Shown: in pieces, positions 1 to 5,753 of the stretch | Position numbering within the stretch: the first letter of the stretch is position 1 | How the letters are laid out: each line of letters starts with the position of its first letter | Origin: a virus | Virus record (IMG/VR): IMGVR_UViG_3300018080_000585 | Location: 1-24,260 of that record | Strand: one strand, 5' to 3' | DNA length: 24,260 nt | Program-made: the position numbers and the translations under genes | The notes under the pieces: model-generated | What the model saw: the letters and a program-made list of their open reading frames with translations, nothing else | Told to the model about the DNA's origin: nothing | The model's database searches: none

Positions 1-161
1 AGCCGAAGGGCTGGACAGAGCAAAGGCTGTCCAGTCCAGATATAAACCAGCCCAACGGGGCGGATTAACAGCCAGGCGGCAAACGCCGCCGGCGAATATA
101 ACCGGCAAGGACGCCGACATGACAATAAAACACACCTCATCCCTTCCACCTCACAAACACC
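1..161 (+). other. Left-edge segment: possible 3' end of an upstream gene plus leader of the small terminase gene
   Basis: Two frames stay open from the left edge. One reads 21 codons to a TAA at 66-68 and gives a plausible hydrophilic C-terminus (begins PKGWTEQRLSS). The other runs 55 codons to a TAA at 167-169, but its end is His/Pro-rich and less protein-like. I cannot decide between them, and either may be chance. A GC hairpin lies at 75-90 (GGCGGC, loop AAAC, GCCGCC) without a U tract, so it is a weak terminator candidate. From 122 to 163 there is no G at all. Confidence 0.3.
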
Positions 162-596
162 ATGCCTAACATCAGAGACGAACACACCGTCCGCGCCATA
201 GCAAGAGCATACCTCGAAAACAATCGGAATAAGAGCCGCGCCCTCCTGTCATGCGGATATTCGCCAAACTATGCCCTTAAGGGCGGCCGTGGTATGAACG
301 TGGTGTTCAATAATGACCGAATAAAAGCCGAAATAAGCCGCCTGGAGGCCGAAAATAGGGCAAAACAAGGCGCACCAACCGCCGACGAGCTCGCCGCGCA
401 GTATGATGAGGTGCGCGATGCAGCTATGGCGAAAGGGCAATACGGCGCTGCTGTGGCGGCTATTACAGGACGTGCAAGGCTGTTCGGGCTGGATAAGGAC
501 GCTTCTGCCGATGAACCGGAGCGTAGGCGTTTGGCGGATGCCGAGGTTGTGGAGGCCAGGCGTATAGCGAGGATCAGGCTATTGGAGGCTGGATAA
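162..596 (+). CDS. terS: Phage terminase small subunit (Terminase_2-like)
   Basis: The 144-residue product probably recognises phage DNA and hands it to the large subunit for packaging. Residues about 12-40 read as a helix-turn-helix (ending SCGYSPNYAL). They are followed by a charged helical part and then a segment with AAVAAITGRARLFGLDKD. This HTH plus C-terminal L..L.GL arrangement is what I know from Terminase_2-type small subunits. The position just upstream of the large terminase supports the call. The ATG at 162 is the first start after an in-frame stop at 117-119, and the HTH needs this N-terminus. No Shine-Dalgarno sequence precedes it, and the leader is G-free. The stop overlaps the next start (TAATG). 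The family call rests on motif and context, not on a search. Confidence 0.72.
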   Translation: MPNIRDEHTVRAIARAYLENNRNKSRALLSCGYSPNYALKGGRGMNVVFNNDRIKAEISRLEAENRAKQGAPTADELAAQYDEVRDAAMAKGQYGAAVAAITGRARLFGLDKDASADEPERRRLADAEVVEARRIARIRLLEAG

Positions 597-946
597 TGGC
601 ACGATGTTTGAACTGCGGAATTGAGATTGAGGGCAGGGGCCGGACGTGCTCTGCCCGGTGTCGTGTGGCGTGGTCGCGGAAGTGTAACACTGTAACAGGC
701 GAAAGTGTAACACCGGCAAGTGTAACACCTGGTCCTGTTACACCTGCGATCGAGGGCTGGGCTGGCCATGACTGCCAGTGCCGTCACTGCCGGGCGAACA
801 GGACCAACGGAGGCAAGCACGCGATCAACCATGGTCCCGCACGTCCGGCGTGGGCACTGGGGCAGGGCGAGCTGAACCGCCAGGCCCTGCCCGGCGATCC
901 GGACTACACAGGCTGCGCACTGGTGCGCACCTCGGAGGGATGTTAA
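596..946 (+). CDS. Small zinc-ribbon phage protein with VTP repeats
   Basis: The 116-residue protein starts with a Cys pattern C4-x2-C7-x10-C18-x3-C22 in a basic context, which looks like a zinc ribbon. A second cluster follows at about 58-79 (H58, C60, C62, H64, C65, H75, H79). Between them sits a low-complexity linker in which V-T-P recurs (SVTPASVTPGPVTP), encoded by repeated GTGTAACAC words. Small zinc-binding proteins beside terminase genes are common in phages, and I recall VT-rich linkers in some, but no function is assigned. It could bind DNA near the packaging site. The start overlaps the small terminase stop by one base and has GGAGG at 584-588. The sequence shows the motifs; any DNA-binding role is inference. 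Confidence 0.65.
   Translation: MARCLNCGIEIEGRGRTCSARCRVAWSRKCNTVTGESVTPASVTPGPVTPAIEGWAGHDCQCRHCRANRTNGGKHAINHGPARPAWALGQGELNRQALPGDPDYTGCALVRTSEGC
681..743 (+). repeat. Array of GTGTAACAC near-palindromic words
   Basis: AGTGTAACAC occurs exactly at 681-690, 704-713 and 719-728. A further TGTAACA lies at 691-697, and its reverse complement TGTTACA at 736-742. GTGTAACAC is a dyad with one central base (GTGT-A-ACAC), so each copy could be a protein-binding half or full site. The array is inside the zinc-ribbon coding sequence and encodes its VTP linker, so protein-level repetition is the competing explanation. Confidence 0.6.
934..939 (+). promoter_or_regulatory. Ribosome binding site GGAGGG for the 948 ORF
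   Basis: GGAGGG lies 8 bases before the ATG at 948, inside the end of the zinc-ribbon gene. It is one of the better Shine-Dalgarno matches in the window and is the main reason to take the short downstream ORF seriously. Confidence 0.5.
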
Positions 947-947
947 A

Positions 948-1085
948 ATGGGCAAAATAAGCACCCCCTTGACCCCCCAAGCCGCCGAGGCCGCGAGCGA
1001 TATTCTCTCCCCCCGATTTTTTCTGCCCCGGGTAAAGTGCCAGCAAATAGTAGTTTGTGGTGTTGTGTTAATTTGCCAACATTAG
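948..1085 (+). CDS. Hypothetical 45-residue protein
   Basis: The ORF runs from ATG at 948 to TAG at 1083-1085. It begins MGKISTPLTPQAAEAASDIL and ends in a hydrophobic, Cys-containing stretch (VVCGVVLICQH). It starts one base after the preceding stop codon and has a good GGAGGG at a proper distance. I do not recognise the family. The first two thirds use C-rich codons like the genes upstream. The last third uses T/G-rich codons like the terminase downstream, so the ORF crosses a composition boundary and may be a truncated or chimeric relic. It could also be non-coding. Confidence 0.35.
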   Translation: MGKISTPLTPQAAEAASDILSPRFFLPRVKCQQIVVCGVVLICQH

Positions 1086-1092
1086 GTATAAT
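1063..1092 (+). promoter_or_regulatory. Candidate sigma70-type promoter before the large terminase gene
   Basis: A perfect TATAAT lies at 1087-1092. Eighteen bases upstream is TTGTGT (1063-1068), which matches TTGACA in the TTG. This is the largest gap between well-supported genes in the window. Transcription would start near 1099 and give a leader dominated by U and G. A perfect -10 box can arise by chance in this AT-rich patch. Confidence 0.4.
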
Positions 1093-1151
1093 GTGGTTAT
1101 TTGTATTATTTTGTTTTTTGTTGTTTTTGTTTTTGTTGTGGTATGACTTGA

Positions 1152-2774
1152 GTGGTTGAGTTAGGTCCATCTGACATAGCTGCTGTTGACTGTGGTTACT
1201 GGGCGAATTTACGTCAGGTTCGTTTACAGAGTGGTGCTTTTACGTTCCACGATCACGAGTACCAGGTTGAGCCGATGAGTGGGATGGAGCGTCGTCGTTG
1301 TGTTATGAAGGCGACGCAGGGCGGGTTTACGGAATTGGAGGTATTAAGCAGTTTATGGGGCATGTTGTATGGTCATTATCCTCAGGGGGTATTGTATTTA
1401 TTTCCTACGAGTGATGATGTTAATGAGTTCAGCAAGAGTCGATTTAATCCGTTGATTACTGACAATCGCACGAGCATAGGCAGGTATGTTAAGAGTGGCG
1501 GCAAGGGCACGGACACGGCGAGTTTGAAGAAGATACGGGATTCGTTTTTGTATTTACGTGGGGCGAGGTTGAGTCAGAAGATATCTGACATAAACGAGTC
1601 GAGCAAGTTGAAGAGTATACCTGTTGACCGTGTGGTATTTGACGAGGTTGACCACATGGACGATGAGGTGGTGAGCAAGGCATTGGGTCGGATGGGTCAC
1701 AGCAAGGTCAAGCAGGAGCGTTATTTGAGCAATCCGATAGTACCTGGCGAGGGGATAGATCGGTTATTTCAGAAGTCTGACCAGCGTCATTGGTTTCGGC
1801 TGTGTGGTTGTGGTCATTGGACGTGTGCGGAGTTGGAGTTTCCTGAGTGTGTGAAGGTTCGCAAGGATGGTACTGGTTACATAGCCTGCGGCAAGTGTGG
1901 CGAGCCTGTACCGGTATGGTCTGGTCCTGATACTGGCAAGTGGGTTCCTCAGGTTCCGTCTAACAGTGATTACATGTATGGTTATCGTTGGAGTCAGTTG
2001 AGCAGTTCGTTCAACGATCCTGCGGAGATATTGGCTGATTTTGCGAACCCTCCGGACGGCAATTTGGCGGATGTTTACCGGTTAAGGTTAGGTTTGCCTT
2101 ATATTCCGGCGGAGGATCGGTTGACTGTTAGCCAGGTTTACGATTGTTGTTGCAATGACGAGCAGAGCGTATCCCATCCTGGTCCGTGTGCTATGGGCGT
2201 TGACGTTGGGATAGTCAAGCATGTTGTTATTGGCACCAGGAGCAGTGATAAGCAGTATGACATATTCAAGGTAGCTGCGGTATCGGAGTGGTCTGATATA
2301 CATGATTTGGCGAAGAAGTTCAACGTCAAGAGTGCTGTGATTGACATACGGCCCTACCAGGATTCGGCCAAGATGTTTCAGAAGCAGGAGCCGTATTCGG
2401 TGTTTTTGTGCGAGTATTCTAACAATCCGGCGTACATGCGGACATGGGACACGAAGTTGGGCGTTGTCAAGGACTATCGCACGGCGTTATTTGATGAGAC
2501 TCACAGGGTGGTTACTACCCCTGGGATGTTACGGATACCGCGGTTAAGCCCTGCGATAAAGGAGTTTGCGTCTCAGTTATGCGATTCGTACAAGCTTTTG
2601 GAGACGAACAAGCGTACAGGTGCTCGTGAGTATCGGTACAAGGGCAGCAACGACCATTACCGCAATGCGTTGAATTATTTCGTTTTGGCTGCTTCTCGAT
2701 CGAGCATTGCCCGTCGTTCTGGCATTAAGCCGAGGCGTCAGTTGGTGGCTAACAACAGTTACAAGGTGATATAG
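1152..2774 (+). CDS. terL: Phage terminase large subunit (GpA-like packaging ATPase/nuclease)
   Basis: This 540-residue motor pumps DNA into the prohead and cuts it. Residues 53-60 (KATQGGFT) form a degenerate Walker A of the type seen in GpA-like terminases, and 161-165 (VVFDE) are Walker B with catalytic Glu165. A Cys-rich insertion near 217-256 (CGCGHWTC, then CGKCGEP) looks like a zinc site between motor and nuclease, again GpA-like. The nuclease shows acidic positions in MGVDVG, in AVIDIRPYQD, and at Asp501-His502 (SNDHYRNALNYF). The GTG at 1152 follows an in-frame TGA directly and no other start keeps the N-terminus, but no Shine-Dalgarno sequence precedes it. Codons are richer in T and G (ttg, ggt, gtt, cgt) than in the flanking genes. 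The terminase role is near certain; the GpA subfamily is likely. Confidence 0.92.
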   Translation: MVELGPSDIAAVDCGYWANLRQVRLQSGAFTFHDHEYQVEPMSGMERRRCVMKATQGGFTELEVLSSLWGMLYGHYPQGVLYLFPTSDDVNEFSKSRFNPLITDNRTSIGRYVKSGGKGTDTASLKKIRDSFLYLRGARLSQKISDINESSKLKSIPVDRVVFDEVDHMDDEVVSKALGRMGHSKVKQERYLSNPIVPGEGIDRLFQKSDQRHWFRLCGCGHWTCAELEFPECVKVRKDGTGYIACGKCGEPVPVWSGPDTGKWVPQVPSNSDYMYGYRWSQLSSSFNDPAEILADFANPPDGNLADVYRLRLGLPYIPAEDRLTVSQVYDCCCNDEQSVSHPGPCAMGVDVGIVKHVVIGTRSSDKQYDIFKVAAVSEWSDIHDLAKKFNVKSAVIDIRPYQDSAKMFQKQEPYSVFLCEYSNNPAYMRTWDTKLGVVKDYRTALFDETHRVVTTPGMLRIPRLSPAIKEFASQLCDSYKLLETNKRTGAREYRYKGSNDHYRNALNYFVLAASRSSIARRSGIKPRRQLVANNSYKVI

Positions 2775-3173
2775 ATGGCTCAGATATTCATACCGGCATT
2801 GATAGGCGCTGGCGTTGGAGCTGGTGGCGCTGCGATAACTGGCGGCGACGTTGGCAAGGGCGCGTTATTTGGCGCTGCCGGCGGTGCGATAGGCGGGCCG
2901 ATTGCCGGCGCCAAGGCTGGTGGCATGTCGGCTACTGGCGGTGCGATAGCTGGCGGTGCGTTGGGTGGTGTGGCCAGTGGGATGTTTACCAAGACGCCTG
3001 AGCCGGAATCTCCACCTTCACCTGGCGAGCCTACGCCGCCTGGCGCTACTGCGGACACTGAGGGCGCCCGGGAGTTTGCCCGCCGGCAGGCGCGGAAGCG
3101 TAGGGGGCGGAAGGAAACGTTTTTGACCGGCGATTTGACGCCGGCTACGGGCAAGAAGACTGTATTGGGGTAG
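2775..3173 (+). CDS. Glycine-zipper phage protein with LTG/KTVLG tail
   Basis: The 132-residue product has three parts. Residues 1-70 are almost only Gly, Ala and small hydrophobic residues, with repeated GxxxG spacing, so they are probably membrane-active or tightly packing helices. Residues 71-95 are a Pro-rich linker. A basic tail follows (ARKRRGRKE) and ends TFLTGDLTPATGKKTVLG. The tail recurs in the next protein. Small Gly-rich proteins between terminase and portal genes are frequent in podoviruses; I know of no assigned role. It starts immediately after the large terminase stop, with AAGGTG at 2763-2768. It may be a minor virion or membrane-interacting protein (inference). Confidence 0.7.
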   Translation: MAQIFIPALIGAGVGAGGAAITGGDVGKGALFGAAGGAIGGPIAGAKAGGMSATGGAIAGGALGGVASGMFTKTPEPESPPSPGEPTPPGATADTEGAREFARRQARKRRGRKETFLTGDLTPATGKKTVLG

Positions 3174-3175
3174 CT

Positions 3176-3367
3176 ATGGGTGGATCACCATCGAAACCGA
3201 GCATTCCTCAGCCGCCTGAGCCTCAGCCTCCTGCGGCGATAGCGCCGTCCGAGGCTGCGGACGTATCGGCGAGGAAGCGCCGGATGCACCGCAGCGGCAT
3301 AAGGGGCACGTTCCTTACCGGCGAGTTGATACCGGAAACTACTGGTAGAAAGACGGTCTTAGGATGA
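3176..3367 (+). CDS. Short paralogue carrying the same LTG/KTVLG tail
   Basis: The 63-residue protein consists of a Pro-rich N-terminal half (PQPPEPQPP) and a basic C-terminal half ending TFLTGELIPETTGRKTVLG. That end aligns with the preceding protein over the whole last 20-odd residues, so the pair are probably paralogues, this one without the glycine zipper. GGGG at 3167-3170 precedes the start. Its TGA overlaps the portal ATG (ATGA), which suggests coupled translation with the portal. The function is unknown; a short docking peptide for a virion partner is one possibility. Confidence 0.65.
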   Translation: MGGSPSKPSIPQPPEPQPPAAIAPSEAADVSARKRRMHRSGIRGTFLTGELIPETTGRKTVLG

Positions 3368-4977
3368 ACGCACAAGACTACATAACCATGTACGACCGCG
3401 CCGAGCGGGATGCGGTGAATTTTAGGTCATTGTACCAGAGCGTGGCTGATTTGATGTTTCCGCGGGAGAATAAGATCATCTCTACCCGCGTTGCCGGCGA
3501 GGAGAAGGGTTCTGGCGTTATTGATCCGACAGGGATAATGGCGTCGATCGAGATGGCCAGCGGGCTTTCGATTAACCTGTTCCCGCCGGGTCAGAGGTTT
3601 TACAACGTTGTGATGGCCGACAAGGCGTTGAATGAGATTGATTCGGTTAAGCGTGTTCTCGGCAAGATCACGGACATATCGCATCAGAAGCGTGCGAACA
3701 GCAACTTCATGCTCCAGGCGAATGAGACATTACGTTCGATATCGGTATTTGGGACCGGGTGTTTGTTCAACGAGTGGGTTCCCGGCATAGGGTTAAACTA
3801 CATTGACTATGACGTAGGCCAGTATCTCATCCGCGAGAACAGTAAGGGCCGCGTGGATACGGTTATGTTCAAGATACCATATACGGTTACCCAGGCCATT
3901 GAGGAGTATGGTGATCGTGCGGGCGAGTCTGTGATGGAGATGTACAAAGACCCATCGCGGCATAACGAGCAGTTCTGGTATATCCGGGTAGTCAGGCCAA
4001 GGGCTGTACCGAGCAGGTTTGAGATGCCATTTGAGGTTACTGACATAAGCATCAAGGATAAGGTGATAGTTTACGAGGGCGGGTACGAGGAGTTTCCGTA
4101 TGCGGTTCCGCGTTGGACCAAGTCGAGCGGTGAGGTATGGGGCCGCGGTCAGGGCACGTTTGCCTTGTCGGCTGTTCGCGGGTTACAGACGCTCAAGCGG
4201 GACTTGTACGAGTGCGGGAACAAGCACAACAATCCGCCGCTGGAGGTTCTCGAATCGTTTGAGGGCGAGGTGAAAACGTTCCCTGGGGCATTGAATTTTG
4301 TCGCCGAGAGAAAGAGCATTGGCGCCATCGAGCAGCAGGCGCTTGGCAATTTCCCGATAACGGTTGACATACTTGAGAATGCCCAAGAAGAGGTCAAGAA
4401 ATGGTTCTTCAACGACGTATTTGTACAGCTACGCGACCTAAAGGGGGACAGGCGCACAACCTTAGAAATTAGAGAGCGATTGGCAGAGGGTTTGCAGCGG
4501 CTTGGTCCCCCGATAGGTCGCCTACAGGAGGAGTGGTTAAGCCCCCTGGTGGCCAGGGATATACTCTTGCTGCTACGTAATGGCGAGTTGCCTCCCTTGC
4601 CGCCTGAGATGCACGGCAAGGCGTTCAAGATTGAGTATGTCGGACGGTTGGCGATGGAGCTGAAGAGTCAGCAGGCTCGTGGCTGGCAGCAGTGGGCGGC
4701 GACTGGCGCTGAGCTGTCGCAAGTATTCCCGGATGTTATTGATAACATCAACGTTGACAGCGGGTACCGCAGGCTTGGCGAAACCTTGGGCGTAAGCGTT
4801 GAGGATATGACCAGTGCCGATGAGCGTGACCAGCTCAGGCAGCAGCGTGCGGCGCAGCAGCAGGCGATGATGCAGACCCAGCTTGCGGCCGAGGCGGGCA
4901 AGGCGTACCCAGGCGCCACTAAAGCACCGGAGGAAGGCTCGGCGGCGAAGAAGATAATGGATGCAGTAGGAGTATAG
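3364..4977 (+). CDS. Portal protein (T7 gp8-like head-to-tail connector)
   Basis: The 537-residue protein forms the dodecameric ring at one capsid vertex through which DNA enters and leaves and to which the tail attaches. Its length is that of T7 gp8. It has the family's N-terminal helices (YDRAERDAVNFRSLYQSVAD), the MFPRE segment and the P-rich loop NLFPPGQRFY. Next come the FGTGCLF and YDVGQYLI strands and the helical region ending in DIL.NAQEEV. The C-terminus is a Gln/Ala-rich helix (QLRQQRAAQQQAMMQTQ), as in other connector proteins. It overlaps the previous gene by four bases. I place it in the phage head-tail connector family with high confidence. Confidence 0.93.
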   Translation: MNAQDYITMYDRAERDAVNFRSLYQSVADLMFPRENKIISTRVAGEEKGSGVIDPTGIMASIEMASGLSINLFPPGQRFYNVVMADKALNEIDSVKRVLGKITDISHQKRANSNFMLQANETLRSISVFGTGCLFNEWVPGIGLNYIDYDVGQYLIRENSKGRVDTVMFKIPYTVTQAIEEYGDRAGESVMEMYKDPSRHNEQFWYIRVVRPRAVPSRFEMPFEVTDISIKDKVIVYEGGYEEFPYAVPRWTKSSGEVWGRGQGTFALSAVRGLQTLKRDLYECGNKHNNPPLEVLESFEGEVKTFPGALNFVAERKSIGAIEQQALGNFPITVDILENAQEEVKKWFFNDVFVQLRDLKGDRRTTLEIRERLAEGLQRLGPPIGRLQEEWLSPLVARDILLLLRNGELPPLPPEMHGKAFKIEYVGRLAMELKSQQARGWQQWAATGAELSQVFPDVIDNINVDSGYRRLGETLGVSVEDMTSADERDQLRQQRAAQQQAMMQTQLAAEAGKAYPGATKAPEEGSAAKKIMDAVGV

Positions 4978-4981
4978 GAAG

Positions 4982-5122
4982 ATGCCGCTTAGTAAAAAGG
5001 GCCGAAAGATTAAACGTGCCATGCAAAAGACTTATGGCAAAGAGAAAGGCAAGCGGGTATTTTACGCAAGCCAGAACAAAGGGACAATCAAGGGTACACA
5101 CAAGAAAAGGAAAAAAAGATGA
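4982..5122 (+). CDS. Small basic conserved phage protein (46 residues)
   Basis: The ORF begins MPLSKKGRKIKRAMQK and contains YGKEKGKRVFYASQNKGTIK before a Lys/Arg tail. I recognise this pattern (KKG.KI.RAM...YG..KG..VFYAS.NKG.IKG) from many phage genomes, usually near the portal and capsid genes. No function is assigned that I know of. Strong positive charge suggests nucleic-acid or capsid contact (inference). GGAG at 4969-4972 lies within the end of the portal gene. Its TGA at 5120-5122 overlaps the next ATG, and an A7 run precedes the overlap. Confidence 0.78.
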   Translation: MPLSKKGRKIKRAMQKTYGKEKGKRVFYASQNKGTIKGTHKKRKKR

Positions 5123-5304
5123 GTTTGAGAAAGAAGCTAAGGCAACCGGCTGAAGAAACCGCGGATGGCGCCGAGACGATTCAATCGCCGGACACTGTCA
5201 TCGTAGAAAAAACTGTCGAAGCGAAGCCGAAGAAGAAGCGCAAGAGCAAGAAGGCGAAGCCGAAGAAGAAGCGCAAGAGCAAGAAGGCGAAGGATGGAGC
5301 TTAG
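5119..5304 (+). CDS. Lys-rich small protein with duplicated basic motif
   Basis: The 61-residue product has an acidic first half (ETADGAETIQSPDT) and then two copies of an 11-residue basic unit (AKPKKKRKSKK). It looks like an intrinsically disordered, nucleic-acid-binding tail protein. No family is recognised. It starts by ATGA overlap with the 46-residue gene and itself overlaps the next gene by 11 bases. The copy number of the basic unit may vary between related phages, because the repeat is identical at the DNA level. Confidence 0.6.
   Translation: MSLRKKLRQPAEETADGAETIQSPDTVIVEKTVEAKPKKKRKSKKAKPKKKRKSKKAKDGA
5221..5286 (+). repeat. Perfect 33-base tandem duplication
   Basis: Two identical, in-frame 33-base units lie at 5221-5253 and 5254-5286, followed by the first six bases of a third (GCGAAG). 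They encode the duplicated Lys-rich motif of the surrounding gene. Perfect identity indicates a recent slippage-type duplication. Confidence 0.9.
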
Positions 5305-5536
5305 TCCGGAACAACAACTGGCCTTGGACTTCCAGAAGACGTTTGACACTGACAGTGGCAAGCGGACGTTGGAGCGATTGAGCAAGCTCTGCAAAGAGAA
5401 CAAGCCGACGTATGTGGACCACAATGCGCTTGGTACGGCGTATAACGAAGGGCAGAGAAGTGTCATGCTGCATATCCGCAGCATGCTTGCCAAGAGTGTG
5501 GCCGAAGAACGGCAAAAGGAAGCGATAAGGAGTTAG
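5294..5536 (+). CDS. Bbp19-like small phage protein
   Basis: The 80-residue protein carries DFQKTFDTDSGKRTLERL, then a short Cys segment, then an H-A-L-x-x-A-Y-N-E-G-Q-R motif and a helical end. This matches what I remember of Bbp19 of Bordetella phage BPP-1 and relatives: F..TF.T..G..VL..L ... ...EG.R.V. Such genes sit between portal and capsid genes in podoviruses, and the role is not established. The start overlaps the previous gene by 11 bases. The stop is embedded in the next gene's ribosome binding site (ATAAGGAGTTAG). Confidence 0.72.
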   Translation: MELSPEQQLALDFQKTFDTDSGKRTLERLSKLCKENKPTYVDHNALGTAYNEGQRSVMLHIRSMLAKSVAEERQKEAIRS

Positions 5537-5537
5537 A
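5525..5537 (+). promoter_or_regulatory. Ribosome binding site overlapping a stop codon (copy 1)
   Basis: ATAAGGAGTTAGA encodes the last residues Ile-Arg-Ser and the stop of the Bbp19-like gene, and provides AAGGAG for the ATG at 5539. The same 13 bases recur at 5740-5752. Confidence 0.7.
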
Positions 5538-5538
5538 C

Positions 5539-5751
5539 ATGGCGAAGGTTAGCGTAAGATATCCATGCGGCAGCAAGGTGGCGTTGGGACCGGTAGAAGG
5601 TACCGTCACTGCAATCTTTGTTCGCAACCGACACCGTAGTTATGAAATCAGTTTTTTTAATAAGGATGGAACGCCGCAAACTTGCACTGCCGAAGAGCTT
5701 GAATTGACACCTTCTGCCGCAGAGAGAAAGTTAGGATTTATAAGGAGTTAG
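5539..5751 (+). CDS. Hypothetical small beta-rich protein
   Basis: The 70-residue protein alternates hydrophobic and polar residues (KVSVRYPCGSKVALGP, then GTVTAIFVRNRHRSYEISFF) and ends with a short helix. The pattern suggests a small SH3- or Tudor-like barrel of the kind that reads 'G..V....G.V..I..R......Y.V.F'. I do not know the family in phages. It has a strong AAGGAG and is tightly packed between the Bbp19-like gene and the scaffold gene, so it belongs to the head-gene operon. It might be a capsid accessory protein (inference). Confidence 0.6.
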   Translation: MAKVSVRYPCGSKVALGPVEGTVTAIFVRNRHRSYEISFFNKDGTPQTCTAEELELTPSAAERKLGFIRS

Positions 5752-5752
5752 A
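5740..5752 (+). promoter_or_regulatory. Ribosome binding site overlapping a stop codon (copy 2)
   Basis: This is an exact second copy of ATAAGGAGTTAGA. It again encodes Ile-Arg-Ser-stop and places AAGGAG six bases before the scaffold ATG at 5754. Confidence 0.7.
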
Positions 5753-5753
5753 T

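Noticed and set aside
75-90. Rho-independent terminator at the left edge
   Set aside because: The stem is only six bases and no U tract follows on either strand.
269-964. Long minus-strand ORF (231 codons) opposite the small terminase and zinc-ribbon genes
   Set aside because: Its protein is Ser/Ala/Arg-rich without motifs, and it mirrors well-supported + strand genes with ribosome sites and stop/start overlaps.
2780-3154. Minus-strand Pro/Ala-rich ORF opposite the glycine-zipper gene
   Set aside because: It is the complement of GGC/GCG-rich codons; low-complexity antisense frames of this type stay open by composition.
4149-4628. Minus-strand ORF inside the portal gene
   Set aside because: It is wholly within a well-recognised portal coding region and has no family features.
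5221-5286. A CRISPR-like or regulatory repeat array
   Set aside because: There are only two contiguous in-frame units with no spacers; they are a coding duplication.
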